Part shown: positions 10,514-22,179 of the stretch, piece by piece
Position numbering within the stretch: the first letter of the stretch is position 1
Layout of the letters: the number at the start of each line of letters is the position of its first letter
Assembly: GCA_008933995.1 (NCBI GenBank)
Contig: WARS01000034.1
Location: 2,247,501-2,311,500, forward strand
DNA: 64,000 nucleotides
Origin: Datnioides undecimradiatus
Lineage: Eukaryota; Chordata; Actinopteri; Lobotiformes; Datnioididae
Direction: 5' to 3'
The notes under the pieces: generated by a model
What the model was told of the DNA's origin: nothing
The model's database searches: none
The model's input: only the letters and a program-made list of their open reading frames with translations
Position numbers and translations under genes: made by a program

Positions 10514-12730
10514 CCTCTACACTCTACACTCTACACTCCTGCACTCTGCTCTACACTCTGCACTCTACACTCTACACTCTACACTCTACCTCTACCTCTC
10601 TCACTCTACCTCTACCTCCCTACCTCTACACTCTACCTCCTCCTACTCCTCCCTCTACACTCTACACTCTACACTCTACACTCTACACTCTACTCTACAC
10701 TTTCCCCTACCTCTACACTCTACACTCTACCTCTACCTCCTCTACCTCTACACTCTACCTCTACCTCTCCTCTACCTCCTCCCTCTACCTCTACCTCTAC
10801 ACTCCTCTACCTCTACACTCTACACTCTACACTCTACACTCTACCTCTCCTCCCTCCTCACTCTCCCCACTCTACCTCTACACTCTACCTCCCTCTACCT
10901 CTACCTCTACACTCTACACTCTACTCTACCTCTACACTCTACACTCTACACTCTACCTCTACACTCTACACTCTCCCTCTGCACTCTACACTCTACCTCT
11001 ACCTCTACACTCTACACTCTACACTCTACACTCTACACTCTACCTCTCCTCCCTACACTCTACCTCTACACTCTACACCTCCTACCTCTACACTCTCCCT
11101 CCCTCCTCTACACTCACACTCTACACTCTACCTCTACACTCTACACTCTACACTCTACTCCCCTCTACCTCTACACTCCCTCTACACTCCCCACACTCTA
11201 CACTCTACACTCCTACCTCTACCTCTCCTCTACCTCTACCTCTACACTCTACCTCTACCTCCTCCTACACTCCTCTCCTCTCACTCTACTCCTCTACACT
11301 CTACACTCTACCTCTACCTCCTACCTCTACCTCTCCTCTACCTCTACACTCTACCTCTACCCCCTCTACACTCCCCACTCTACCTCTACACTCTACCTCT
11401 CCTCTACCTCTACCTCCTCTACCTCTACACTCTACACTCTACCTCCTCTACCTCCCCTCTACACTCTACACTCTACCTCTACACTCTACCTCTACACTCT
11501 ACACTCTACTCTACCTCTCACTCACCTCTACCTCCTCTCCTCCTACCTCTACCTCTACCTCTACACTCTGCACTCTACCTCTGCCTCTACCTCTACCTCT
11601 ACACTCCCCACCTCTACACTCTCCCTCTCTCTCTCTCCCTCTCCCTCTACACTCCCCTCTCCCTCTCCCACCTCTACCTCTACCTCTACCTCTACACTCT
11701 ACACTCTACCTCTACACTCTCACTCACTCTACACTCTACACTCTACCTCTACACTCTACTCTACACTCTACACCTCTACCTCTACCTCTACCTCCTCTAC
11801 ACTCTACACTCCCACTCTACACTCTACACTCTACACTCTACACTCTGCCTCTACACTCTCCTCTCCCCTCTACACTCTCCCCTCTACACTCTACACTCTA
11901 CACTCTACACTCTACACTCCTACACTCTACACTCTACACTCTACACTCTACACTCTACCTCTACACACTCTACACTCTACACTCTACACTCTACACTCTA
12001 CACTCTACTCCCCTACACTCCCTACCTCTACACTCTACTCCCCCTCTACCTCTACCTCCCTCTCCCTCTACCTCCTACACCTCTCCACTCTACACTCTAC
12101 CTCTACACTCCCCTCTACACCTCTACTCCTACACTCCCTCTACCTCTCCCCTCTACACTCCCCTCCCCTCTACACTCTACACTCTCTACCTCTACCTCTA
12201 CACTCCCTCCCCCTCTACACTCTACACTCCCCTCTACACTCTACCTCTCCCCACTCTACCTCTACCTCTACCTCTACACTCTACCTCTACCTCTACACTC
12301 ACACTCACCTCTACACTCTTCACACTCTACACTCTACCTCTACACTCTACCTCTACACTCTACACCTCTACCTCTTACCTCTACACTCACTCTACTCTAC
12401 TCTACCTCTACACTCTACCTCTACACTCTACCTCTTCCCCTCTACTCCTCCCCTCTACACTCTACACTCTACCTCTGCACTCTACACTCTACCTCTACCT
12501 CTACACTCTACCTCCTACACTCTACCTCTACCTCTACACTCTACCTCCTCTACACTCTACCTCCTACCTCTACACTCCCCTCTCACTCTACATCCTGCAC
12601 TCCCACTCACTCTACACTCTACCTCTACCTCTACACTCTACCTCCCTACACTCTACACTCTACCTCTACACTCTTTCCTCCCCTACCTCTCCCTCTACCT
12701 CCCCCTCTACACTCTACACTCTACACACTC
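10514..12730 (+). repeat. 2.2-kb CTCTAC/ACTCTAC minisatellite
   Basis: This is an uninterrupted tandem array built from two units, the hexamer CTCTAC and the heptamer ACTCTAC, in irregular alternation with CCCTC and CTCCTC variants. The plus strand has almost no G; the few G bases are A-to-G changes giving CTCTGC. Because no stop codon can be formed from these units, an 803-codon open frame runs through it, but this is an artefact. The array passes into a (CTT)n and polypyrimidine stretch at 12755-12870. Confidence 0.97.
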
Positions 12731-12754
12731 ATTTGTATATTATTTTGATTTAGT

Positions 12755-12870
12755 TTTATTTCTTCTTCTTCTTCTTCTTCTCGTCCTCCTCCCTCCCTTC
12801 CATCCTTCTCCTTCCTCCTCCTTTTCAACCACCTCTACCTCTACTCTCTTCTTCCTTACCTCTTCAAACC
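12755..12870 (+). repeat. Polypyrimidine (CTT)n tract
   Basis: TTTATTTC is followed by repeated CTT and CCT words and a short CTCTACCTCTAC relic. It borders the minisatellite and precedes the right-hand tRNA-like modules. Confidence 0.85.
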
Positions 12871-12904
12871 ACCTCTGCCTCACCACCTTCTAACCACAAC
12901 CACA

Positions 12905-13400
12905 CCTCACAATCCAGGCCCCAATCAGCGTGACCCAGAGTTGAACCACCCAGCAATGCAGCTGCTGGAAGACTCCATATGAGGCCATGGTCACCAACCC
13001 ACCACGCCACGAGCACCCACACTTCCACCTCGGCTCTGGGCGCATTTATCATCTTCCTTTGGCTGCTGGAGCTCAAAGTGACCAGCCCTCCCTGAAATCA
13101 GACCCCAACCTCCAGCTTCAGGCGCTCCTCTAGCCTCCTGAGCTATCTGGCTCCAGATGGTTCAATTGCCCTTCCTTTGAGCTCTTAAGCTCTTAGTTTC
13201 CAGGCATACCTTCAAAACTCACAGGCCAGTCAAGAATCAAGCCCAGGACCTCCCATCTTCAGAGCAGTCTTCTATCCTCCTGAGCTATCGACTCAGATAG
13301 TTTATTGCGTTTTCTTTGAGCTCTTCACTCTTTCTTTAGGATGCCTGCCTTCAAAACTCACAGAGTCCAGGTTCACACCCACCACCTCAAATCTCTGAGA
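12905..13400 (-). repeat. tRNA-like repeat modules, right flank of minisatellite
   Basis: 12911-12957 is an inverted copy of 10305-10355. Two further modules have GAGCTAT anchors at 13140 and 13282, a spacing of 142 bases. The second, read on the minus strand, shows GATAGCTCAGGAGG (A-box-like) and GGTCCTGGGCTTGATTC (B-box-like). The part 13240-13387 resembles 9995-10138 in the same orientation. Confidence 0.6.
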
Positions 13401-15526
13401 GTCCAATTAGACTGAAACAAAGGTGGGGCAGAGTGGAGTGACTGAGGTAGTGCAGCTAAAGCGTCAGTGTAGAGGAGATAATTATTTTAACACAGAAGGA
13501 AAAAGAAGGATGCCACAGACAGTCATATCAAATTTGTGTTTAACATTTTGGAATCATGTAAGCAAATGCTGTACTAGTGCCAAGACACTATAAGTTGCTT
13601 AAACTTTACATTTTGCCTTGGCGAAATAGGCATCCATACATCCTGTTTTGCAGTGTATAATCCAGGGTTTTGTTGGGTTTTTGACTTTTTGTTGGCCTGC
13701 GTGAGAGTGGTGAGAGGTAGATTATCATATCAATGGCAGTACAGGCGATGTTCATTCATAGTGCAGGGTCGTGTGTGGTGTGAACAGATATTAGCCAAAT
13801 ATTTCGATGTAAAGAAAAAGAATTCACTGCAAGCTCTTTGAAAATGGATTTTATGCAAAACGTTCATGCTTTTCTATTTGAGGCTTATGGTGTTTAATAT
13901 TTCTGATTGCATCTGCTTTGAGCTCTCCGTGTGAACTGCGTGAAACATCCTGATTAAAAGAACATTGAGTTGATACAATTCGTTCGATATTTAAATGACA
14001 GGGTGCAAATCTGGAGAACTGTAAAAATGTGCCAGAGTTCAGCGCCTCATGTTTTTCAGTTTAATCTCAGCAGCATGAATTATACTTGACGATTCGACGT
14101 CCTGGCGTGAAAAAAGCGGTAACTTGCCGTCGTTTGGAGCTGCTCAAGACTCCTGGTCCTCTCATTAATGGCGATGGTGACCAAAAGACACAATAATGAA
14201 AGATGTATTGTTCCAGCGAGCGACAGTGAATTTGCTGAGAGACATTTTTATGCCAGTTGACATATTGAATGTCTCCAGGGTGATTAAGCAGTAGGTATTT
14301 AATAAATTAGACTTGGCACTTTTTTAAATCTGATGACCTGGTTGTGTTTCGACACCAGCAGCTGGAGTTTTCAGGTCTGGTCTGGGTGGCGTGTGAAGCA
14401 GGGGTGGATCTGAGGGGAGAGCTTCGAGGCCAGATGCCGAGCCGCCCCTCGGAGATTAGGAATTTATCACTAAAAACCTGCAAAACAAGCACTTCTGCTG
14501 TGCTTTGTGTTGACTAGATTAACAAATGCTATCCTGACTCACTAAACTTATATATCAAGCATAGCAAATAATAAATGGACAACTAACAAAACCCAACATT
14601 AGTCTTTGGCTCAAAAGACACCATCGAGGCAAATAGACCTGGATCAAAGCTCGTTTCAAAATCCGTCGATGGACCATGGTTATATGCAGTTGGAACAGAA
14701 TTATTCATCGGCACGTTATTAATTCAGTTGAGAATGTCAATTTTTGTCTTTTTACCAATTGATCAGATCTTGTACAAAGTCACACCCACACAGTCTTCAT
14801 CAGAAGTTAGTTACGTTCAGATCACAACATGTCTTTTCCACATCATTGAAATCACACTTTCCTGTAGGTGAATATGCTGTAACAACAATACCAAAAGCTT
14901 TTGTTTTGGAGTCTTAGAATCAGCGATAGTAGTTTACTGGAAAAATCCCTGACTTTTATGAAAAGAAGTCACCTCGTGGACCTCGAGGCTTTTGGCTTGA
15001 CTGCCTGCATCTCACAGCGGTGCGAGTAAGCTGTAATGAACCACAAGAACCACGCTACTACTTGATAGAGGCGTTGCTGGGCTCGCCACAGTAGTTCTGA
15101 ACTACTGGCAGTCATCTCAGGTCCATCAGACTTAAATAAAGAGTCGAGTCCACTCAGCGTCTGCAGAAGGCGGTCTTGCTTCTGTGCTGATGTGTATCAT
15201 AAACTTTAACCTCGTGGTATCAAAAAAGAATAAGGAAACACTCCTGGCAGTTATGATTCTGGTCACAAAAACATTTTGGGACTTCATTTGTACACCGCAC
15301 GTGTGGCGTGTGTTGCCCCTAGAAATGCATTAATGCGATATGTGCAGGTGCAACAAAACATATTATCTGTTTACCTTTGTTACGCTTCCGCGGTTTTCAA
15401 AGTGTGTTCAGCCTCTGTTATAAAATATAGCCGTATAAATTAAAGCACCAACAACAAAGTGGAATTTAAGCCCGTGCCCAGCTTCCATCACAGCCCAGCT
15501 CTTCACCACCAGTCCAAGCAAAGAGG
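13401..15526. other. Unassigned non-coding stretch downstream of hecw2 remnant
   Basis: Base composition is ordinary. No exon, RNA gene or mobile-element motif is supported. Because the hecw2 remnant ends at 15527 on the minus strand, the proximal part may be its former 3' untranslated region. Confidence 0.4.
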
Positions 15527-15639
15527 TCACTCCAGGCCGAAGGTGCTCGTCTCCTCCACGGCGGTCACCAGCTTCTCGTACAGCATGGAGAAGGGCAGAT
15601 GCAATGACAGGTCCGCTCCCGTTAAAGCAGGTATGAGCT
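15527..15639 (-). pseudogene. hecw2: hecw2 last exon (HECT C-lobe, catalytic cysteine)
   Basis: It reads RAHTCFN, then a one-base shift, then LPFSMLYEKLVTAVEETSTF and GLE with the stop TGA at 15527-15529. The cysteine of HTCFN is the family's ubiquitin-accepting residue and is kept. A CAG acceptor precedes the exon. Confidence 0.88.
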
Positions 15640-15787
15640 CTGGCCAGAAGGCCGCATAAACCAAAGTGATTAAAGAGTATGAGCATGGAAGTAGCTGTCA
15701 GTTGGCTTATCTTAGCGCATAAAGACTTATTTTTTACTGCAGCTGAACTCAAGTTCTGTGGCTTCTCTGAACATTATTTCATTTTTA

Positions 15788-15973
<186 letters not shown>

Positions 15974-16306
15974 CTAAAGTTGACTTTAATGTCACTCTCA
16001 CACTGAAATACTCCATAATTTACATAATACTTCAAATAAAGCTGAAAATACAACTTGCTGTGTACTACCTGGGTATATTTACATTGCAAAATCCAAAATT
16101 TCCAAATATATCAATACTGTTGTTACAGAGGTTAATGTTTGTATATGTTTACAGGAGGTAGGAAACATGCTTCATGTATTAGTCGGTCATTAGTTGCGCA
16201 GGTGTTTGGTCATAAATCAGTGTATTTGACAAGTTCATGAATTTTGCCTTGAATGATGGCGCCGTAAAAGCCTCTGCAGCTTGTCCTCCCATACTTCCAC
16301 CGCCAC

Positions 16307-16416
16307 CTCCTCTGGCACTCTGTTGTTTCTCCAGTCAAACCAGGTCAATCTCCAGCGTGCGGCGATCTCGCTCCAGCTCTGGCGTCAAACACGGGCACAG
16401 GCCTGGCATCCACCAC
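16307..16416 (-). pseudogene. hecw2: hecw2 HECT exon with indels
   Basis: It starts after TTTTCTAG with VVDARPVPVFDAR. Several small deletions follow, then EIDL, FDWRNN and a shifted ECRGG. The next expected exon (YHDNHIVIRWFW...) is not found before 15922. Confidence 0.85.
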
Positions 16417-16476
16417 CTAGAAAACAAACATCCTGATAAATAATTTGACATGTGTAGACCTTTGCAGACCACACAC

Positions 16477-16616
16477 CTCGCAAGGCCTCTGACCAGGCTT
16501 TCGTCTGCTGCACCACCTCTCCATCCTCCCACTTCACCATCCGCTCGTGTATTCCTTCTTGTTCTTCTCAGACACAGGGATGTTGGCTCCACCGAACTTC
16601 AGCTCCTTTCTGTTAT
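16477..16616 (-). pseudogene. hecw2: hecw2 HECT exon with two deletions
   Basis: It reads ITER, a one-base deletion, ELKFGGANIPVSEKNKKEY, another deletion, ERMVKW, then a shifted QQTESLVRG. It has a GAG/GTGTGT donor. ITERELK and GGANIPV favour HECW2 over HECW1. Confidence 0.88.
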
Positions 16617-16671
16617 CTAATGAACACACACAAACACACACACTTAGATTTCTCTTTCCTTTATCACATTA

Positions 16672-16842
<171 letters not shown>

Positions 16843-17250
16843 TCAGTGTGGAATACTATATGTGTGCATGTGGATACGGTGAAATGAGTTTTAAAAAGAT
16901 TGTCCATTTTTGCGTGCAAGCACAACCCTGCAAACCACACACGTGCATCATTACTAGATCCTCTACTTGAAGTGCTAGGTACCAATACTGTACCTTCGAA
17001 AATACAAGTTAAATTCCCAGACTGTAAATGCTTCTTTTGTAAGATGTGAGTATAATTGAAAATATGCTTAAGTTATTCAAAGTAAAAATACAGAACAAAG
17101 TCTTTTATACCACCACGTCACTCGATGATTACTTATTCATTACTCCACAAGTACAGTACACATGACACTACTGGTCTGATGCAAAACATGCATTACCCCA
17201 ACTGCCATGCATATTATGTGCACACCTGTTCTGTCCTCCCCCATACTCAC

Positions 17251-17364
17251 CCCTCCTCCCCCACAAAGCTGACGTAAAGCTGCTGCGCTGCAAGGTCTTT
17301 ACGGGAGTAGCACATGATCTGGTTGAAGGCATCTTCCAGCAGGTGGTCACGACGGATGATCAAC
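17251..17364 (-). pseudogene. hecw2: hecw2 HECT N-lobe exon
   Basis: It reads [20 protein letters not shown] followed by [17 protein letters not shown] in one open frame, with GTCTCAG acceptor and GTGAGT donor. The following exons (LDYSGPSREFFF through the ILGLALIHQ region) are not present in the 424 bases before 16827. Confidence 0.9.
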
Positions 17365-17456
17365 CTGAGACAAACACGTGATTGGACGAACAGACATTAC
17401 AGACTTGTAAACACAAAGCTGCTCTGTTCAGACACATTCCACATACTTTAGCTTCC

Positions 17457-17640
17457 CCCAGTCTGTAGCTGTAACATACGTTTTCCAACTTCCTGCAGAA
17501 GTCGTCTTGGGCTGACCTCGTTGGCACTGTGGCTGCGTTGACGGGTCGGGTGTTGGCGGTGGGCTGGGAAGCTGGGGCAGTGTAGAGGCGATGGGGTGTC
17601 GATGAAGGTGAGCCATACGGCAGTTATGAATCATATCTTA
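17457..17640 (-). pseudogene. hecw2: hecw2 composite exon: WW2 end, linker and pre-HECT helix
   Basis: A shifted DHN-R segment leads to TFID, then AHRQHPTRQRSHSANEV (the linker after WW2). It then passes with no intron to RKLE...WGKLK, which in the family lies many exons later, just before [10 protein letters not shown]. This suggests deletion of the intervening exons and introns. Confidence 0.75.
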
Positions 17641-17678
17641 GGGACCAAGCTGGCAAACATGAGGAACACAGGTTAATT

Positions 17679-17699
17679 ATTTTTTTTTTATTTTTTTTT

Positions 17700-17730
<31 letters not shown>

Positions 17731-18230
17731 CAAAAAGTGGGTTTTATTTACCCAAAAATGCAAAGAAATATGTTTCAAGCAAATTATAACAAATGCTGGA
17801 TCCATAAAGAGGTCCAGCCTAACAGGAACTGTGCTGAAAAAAAAAAATACAAATTCAATTAACCAAACAGACCAACATTATTCTAACAAAAAGGGGGATA
17901 AACACTGCCACAAACTCAACTACAGAAAACAAAACCAGACAATCAGCCTGTCAGTAAAGAATATATCTAACTACTAACTAAACAAAATAAATCAACCAGT
18001 AACAGTCTAAATGACAGACATACCAACCCTAAACCTAATCCCCTATGATGCAGCATCCTTTAGTTCAGCCCGATTTGGCCCTCCCTCCACCTGTGGCTGC
18101 ACTTCAGGAAGCCCCTTTGAGACCAGCCTCTGAAACGCCACTCAACGCTTCCAGCACCCTCTGCACTGGTAACTCAAAGAAAACCAAAATTAGAAACAAA
18201 CCATTATACAAAGAAAAGAACTGACTGTAC
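17679..18230 (-). mobile_element. Retroposed sequence with poly(A) end, in hecw2 intron
   Basis: The plus strand begins with a T-rich and (ATTT)n tract at 17679-17729. Read on the minus strand this is a 3' poly(A)/(TAAA)n tail preceded by AATAAAACCC. The body has no recognisable domain, so it could be a SINE, LINE tail or a retroposed untranslated region. The 5' limit is approximate. Confidence 0.5.
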
Positions 18231-18632
18231 AAACATTAACTAGATGTGCGCGCTACAAATTGTTGTATTAAACAAATCCCAGGTGTTGTCATTTATTCAC
18301 TGTATGATATGTAAATTAAATAAGGAATAAAATTATTTAAATGGTGAAAAAGAAACTAAAATTAGCAGGTGCAGAGGGGTCCTGACATTCACAGTGAAAC
18401 GTGTGGCCATCACAGTCCACGAAAAACGGCTGCATGGGCACAGACAGAAAGGAAGCTGTCACTTCATTTACACTGATAAATGCAGATTCATTCATAAATA
18501 CAATACGATAAACGCATCAATGACAAGTCTACAACTACTTGGATGGATTTAAAACCACTAAAGTCTTCTGTATCGGAGACTTTGCAACACCCCAAACTTC
18601 AAATACAGGTGTGGCTCCCCACCTTGCGGTGT

Positions 18633-18789
18633 GGTCATGCTTCATCTCCCAGCCTCTGGGCAGCTCCAGCTGTTTGTTGCTTAACAGGTCCCTGTTGTGC
18701 TGGTAGCGCTCGAAGTGGTGAGCATCCCGACGCACCTTACTGATCATATGCTTTGGACACGTGTCGGTGGTAAACATGCGGCAGGCACT
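18633..18789 (-). pseudogene. hecw2: hecw2 exon before and into WW2
   Basis: It reads [15 protein letters not shown], then [20 protein letters not shown], then [18 protein letters not shown] in one open frame. Six residues expected between HNRDL and NKQLE are missing without a frameshift. Splice signals are CTCAG and AAG/GTGGGG. Confidence 0.9.
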
Positions 18790-19142
18790 CTGAGACACAG
18801 ACGGTGAGGGACAGAGAGAAGCGAGAGAAACAGGAGAGGATTTACAGTGAAGAGGAGGAAAGACGAGGGGAAACATCCACCGGAGACAGGAGAGAAGCTT
18901 TGTTAAGAGTTGTCCCACTGAGCCACCCTGTAACTGCTACCCATCACCATCATCAGATATGTGTTTTCTGTTCATGAATAAGAGACTGTATGAGTTACTT
19001 CATGAGTGTATGTAGCCAACAGAGGTTAAAGAGAAGACCTTGCAAGTTCCTAAAACAAATTACAGTGTGTGTTTCTATGAGAAGGAGGAAGAGGAAAAGA
19101 GAGCTGGTCTGGTTGAAGGAAGAAGACGACTAGCGTCCGTAC

Positions 19143-19267
19143 AGGGTTGGAATGCAGCACAGTGAAGAAGTCGGGGCTGGTGAGGAACTTGGCGCTGGGG
19201 GACTGGAGCAGGAGTGTGAGGCGAGACCTGGAGCTGGACTGAGCCACACTGTTGTCCCTACGCAGCT
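19143..19267 (-). pseudogene. hecw2: hecw2 exon between WW domains
   Basis: It reads [20 protein letters not shown] and [20 protein letters not shown] in one frame, with TTGCAG acceptor and CCT/GTACGG donor, matching the HECW2 segment between WW1 and WW2. Confidence 0.9.
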
Positions 19268-19364
19268 CTGCAACACAAAAACGCAGTCTGGGAAAAAAAA
19301 AAAAAAAATGCACAAAAAGGAGTTAGACTACACAGACCAGAATGCACTGCGGTGAGAGGATAAC

Positions 19365-19468
19365 CTGGGATGGACGGGTGCGTATCTGTCTCATCTGGTG
19401 GCAGCTCATTGGCCGGCTGCTCCTCAGGTCTGCTGTCACTGGTTATCGCCCTGCGTATACTCTGATAC
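19365..19468 (-). pseudogene. hecw2: hecw2 exon after WW1
   Basis: It reads YQSIRRAITSDSRPEEQPAN and ELPPDETDTHPSIPG, with CTGCAG acceptor and CAG/GTTATC donor. YQSIRR and RPEE match HECW2. Confidence 0.85.
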
Positions 19469-19561
19469 CTGCAGGTGTGTGTAAATTAGGGGATGGAAAG
19501 GAGAACTCAAACATGTTTTTCAACTTTTTACCTTGTATTTACACTGTGTCTGTGTTCTGAC

Positions 19562-19712
19562 CTGCGGTTCAGCTACTCCATCTGCTGTATAGAGTTGGAC
19601 ACTCTGGAGAAGTCTCTTGAGGGGAGCAGTGGGGCCTTTGCCAAGTGGTGGTTCTTCCCGTGGTTCACGTAAAGATGGGCAAGTGGCTGTCGATTCGAGC
19701 CTCCCAGTCTGG
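19562..19712 (-). pseudogene. hecw2: hecw2 WW1 exon with premature stop
   Basis: It reads PDWEARIDSH, a frameshifted centre, RTTTWQRP, then NSIQQME, a TAG stop at 19573-19575 in place of a glutamine codon, and LNRR. The WW1 core is broken by compensating one-base indels that create an in-frame TGA. Confidence 0.88.
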
Positions 19713-20026
19713 TTCACAAACACACCCAAACTCAAACAATGCAGAGCTTTGGTATCTACACAGACAAATGTATAACTGATTTTAAGCATCATTGAATTGT
19801 TTAACAAATAAATGCTTTGGAGCACAATCATTTGAACTCATTTGTGCAATGTTATGTCACTAGATATGATTACAGCTACTCTGTTATCAAGTATTCATTA
19901 AGCAGACACACATGGAGACACACACACACATATCTAAACCTAATTGTAACCCTGACACTAAAATCAGGGCTCAACTCCAAACAGCCATTTAGCCCCCTCC
20001 CCCCCACCCCACACACACACACTCCC

Positions 20027-20106
20027 CTCTGGTAGCGACTGATGTCATGACGAACAGAGGGCAGGGAGCGCACAGACTGGTGGCCGTTGACCTGAGCTGC
20101 AGGCAC
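20027..20106 (-). pseudogene. hecw2: hecw2 exon before WW1
   Basis: It reads VPAAQVNGHQSVRSLPSVRH and DISRYQR, matching the HECW2 stretch just ahead of WW1. The acceptor is CTGTAG. No canonical GT donor is visible at the AGAGGGGAGT edge. Confidence 0.85.
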
Positions 20107-20744
20107 CTACAGAGACACACACACAGAGACAATATATGATGTCACCAAACTATTTAACATATTTTAAATAAGTCTTTTTCTGACTTCTACACACCAGTAA
20201 ATATATTCCCAGCAGAGCTGCAAACCCTCCTGACCTTCAGAGCAGCGGAGCTCACAGCTGGTTCATCTCTCCTCGATCACAGCGCTGTTACCTACCATCA
20301 TCTAATACTGCCAAAAGGTTAAACAAGCACAGCTCTTCTCCCTGTAATCCAGCAGCCAGCTCTGGTGGAGCTGAGCAGCAGGGGTGTGGAAATGTAGAAG
20401 TGTGTGTGTGTGTAAATAAAATGAATACATAAAGCAGAAAAACATATTTGTATTGGAATTTTAATGCCTAAAATAAATACACATCCGCCCTGTAACTCAC
20501 CTGTCTCTCTCTCCACCCCAGCTGTCCCATTCAGACTCTCTAGACCCGCACACGTCCTGGTTTTGGGGCACACCTCCAGAGGCCTGCAGAGACTGCCTCC
20601 GCCTCCTCCTTCCTGTCCCCGCTGTGGGCTCCAGCACCTGAAATTTAAACACTTATTTTGTGTGTGTGCAACACAACAAAGAGGCAGAATCAAGTCCTGA
20701 AGTAACTCTCGCCCATTTTGCATTCACAGAACTGTGGTTTAGCT

Positions 20745-21317
20745 CAGTGTTTCCCCAACCATTCTTAAGCCATAGCCACGGCACACGACCGAATAAAAAT
20801 GTCACTAAAGTATATATAATGAAATAATCTAGTTTCAATTTAGTCACATTTTACTTTTACACAAGGCTGATATACTCGCAGGGAAAAGTTAATCTAAAGG
20901 AAAGATAACTTTCATTGTATTGTCTTGAGCTCACCTTTTTTGCTTTCTTCTGACCACTACTCATACTAGGGCCTTCATCTGGATCAGAATTTTCTCCAGG
21001 ACCCAGTACGGATTGAGCTTTTTCTTTTCAAGTATTTATCGCTATCACCGCTGTCTCACTCGAAGCATAGATTATTCTGTTTGAGCAGCAACAGAGTAGA
21101 TACACAGGTTGATGTTATTTGCGCTGCCATCTAGTGGAAGAGTATTTAATTGCTCTGCCTGTCACTATGCGTCGCTGGCATAGACGAACAAAGACATTTT
21201 CAGGAAATAAATAATTATTTTTGGACCAATTAAGTGAAATTGTATAATTTCCCATGGCCCACCTGATGATCTCTCACGGCACACTAATGTGCGCGGCACA
21301 GTGGTTGGGAATCACTG
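20745..21317. mobile_element. Non-autonomous hAT element (MITE) in hecw2 intron
   Basis: The left end CAGTGTTTCCCCAACC and right end GGTTGGGAATCACTG are hAT-type terminal inverted repeats. GTGTGCCG/CGGCACAC words lie inside each end. The flanks GGTTTAGC and GTTTTAGC look like an 8-bp target duplication with one change. There is no coding capacity in 573 bases. Confidence 0.75.
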
Positions 21318-21489
21318 GTTTTAGCCCATTGCCTCTCACTGTTTGATGACTCTGCTCCCTCCTCCTCCGCCTTCAGAGCGACTTCTTTTCTCGTCTCCAC
21401 CTCCTGAGAGAGAGGAAAAATTGTGATTTTGCATCCACAACATGTAGCCTTTATTCACCTGAACTACAGCTGCTCACCTGAATGGTGAA

Positions 21490-22175
21490 AGTGGACCACC
21501 GTGAAAGAGTTGCAGGGTCCTTCCTGCTTTGAACTGGTGCCTCCTCCACTGGCTAAGCCCAACACAGGTGCAGCTGCTTCATGCTGCTGCCTGGAGGAGC
21601 TGGGAGCTGTGCAGGTTTCTGCTGTGATGTTTGCAGCCTCGGCCGATGCTCCAGCGACCTCTCCGTTCCCAGCTGCTGTCTCGGGATTGGTTGATGTTCC
21701 TCCCTGCGTTTAGTCTCTGGTAGCGCCCTCTGCAGCAGGTTCAGCCCCTGCAGACTCGGGCTGAGCACTCGCAGAGGAACCTGCACCTCTGTTGTGGCTA
21801 TGGCTCCAGGCTCAGCTCCAGTCTGTCCCTGTGGCTCTGCCTCTTTCCCATGCTGAGACTCAGATGTAGATGAAGCTAAGTCTGTGTTCTACTGTGTCCG
21901 CGCCTCCTGTGACTGCTCCCTGTGCTGCCCTGCAGTCTCCTTGTCCTCATCACAGTCTATGTGCAGCACGGCATTGAGCCGTGTGTCTGTTGGAAAGCTG
22001 GAGCGGAGATTTGGCAAAGGCCCTGCCAGAGGCCGGTCTCCAGGGCTCCTGGATGTCTCTATGGCATCCAGGTAGTCGTTGAGTGACACCTGCCAGTGGG
22101 TGTGGCCGCCGAGAGCGCACGGGAAGAAGATCCTCATCTTGCATCTGCCAGACTCCGTAAATCTGTCATCATCAT
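21490..22175 (-). pseudogene. hecw2: hecw2 linker exon, distal part
   Basis: It reads [20 protein letters not shown] and then [20 protein letters not shown] and DCDEDKE, matching the HECW2 linker ([23 protein letters not shown]). A Glu/Gln-rich stretch follows. A TAG stop occurs at 21889-21891. The end of the exon is uncertain. Confidence 0.85.
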
Positions 22176-22179
22176 AGTA

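Noticed and set aside
10482-12893. 803-codon open frame with Leu-Tyr-Thr-Leu-His-Ser repeats
   Set aside because: It is a by-product of the CTCTAC/ACTCTAC minisatellite, which cannot form stop codons in this frame. There is no start context, splice structure or domain.
20319-20723. 134-codon minus-strand frame as a further hecw2 exon
   Set aside because: It lies in the right place for linker sequence, but no residues match HECW2 convincingly and its end is translated microsatellite.
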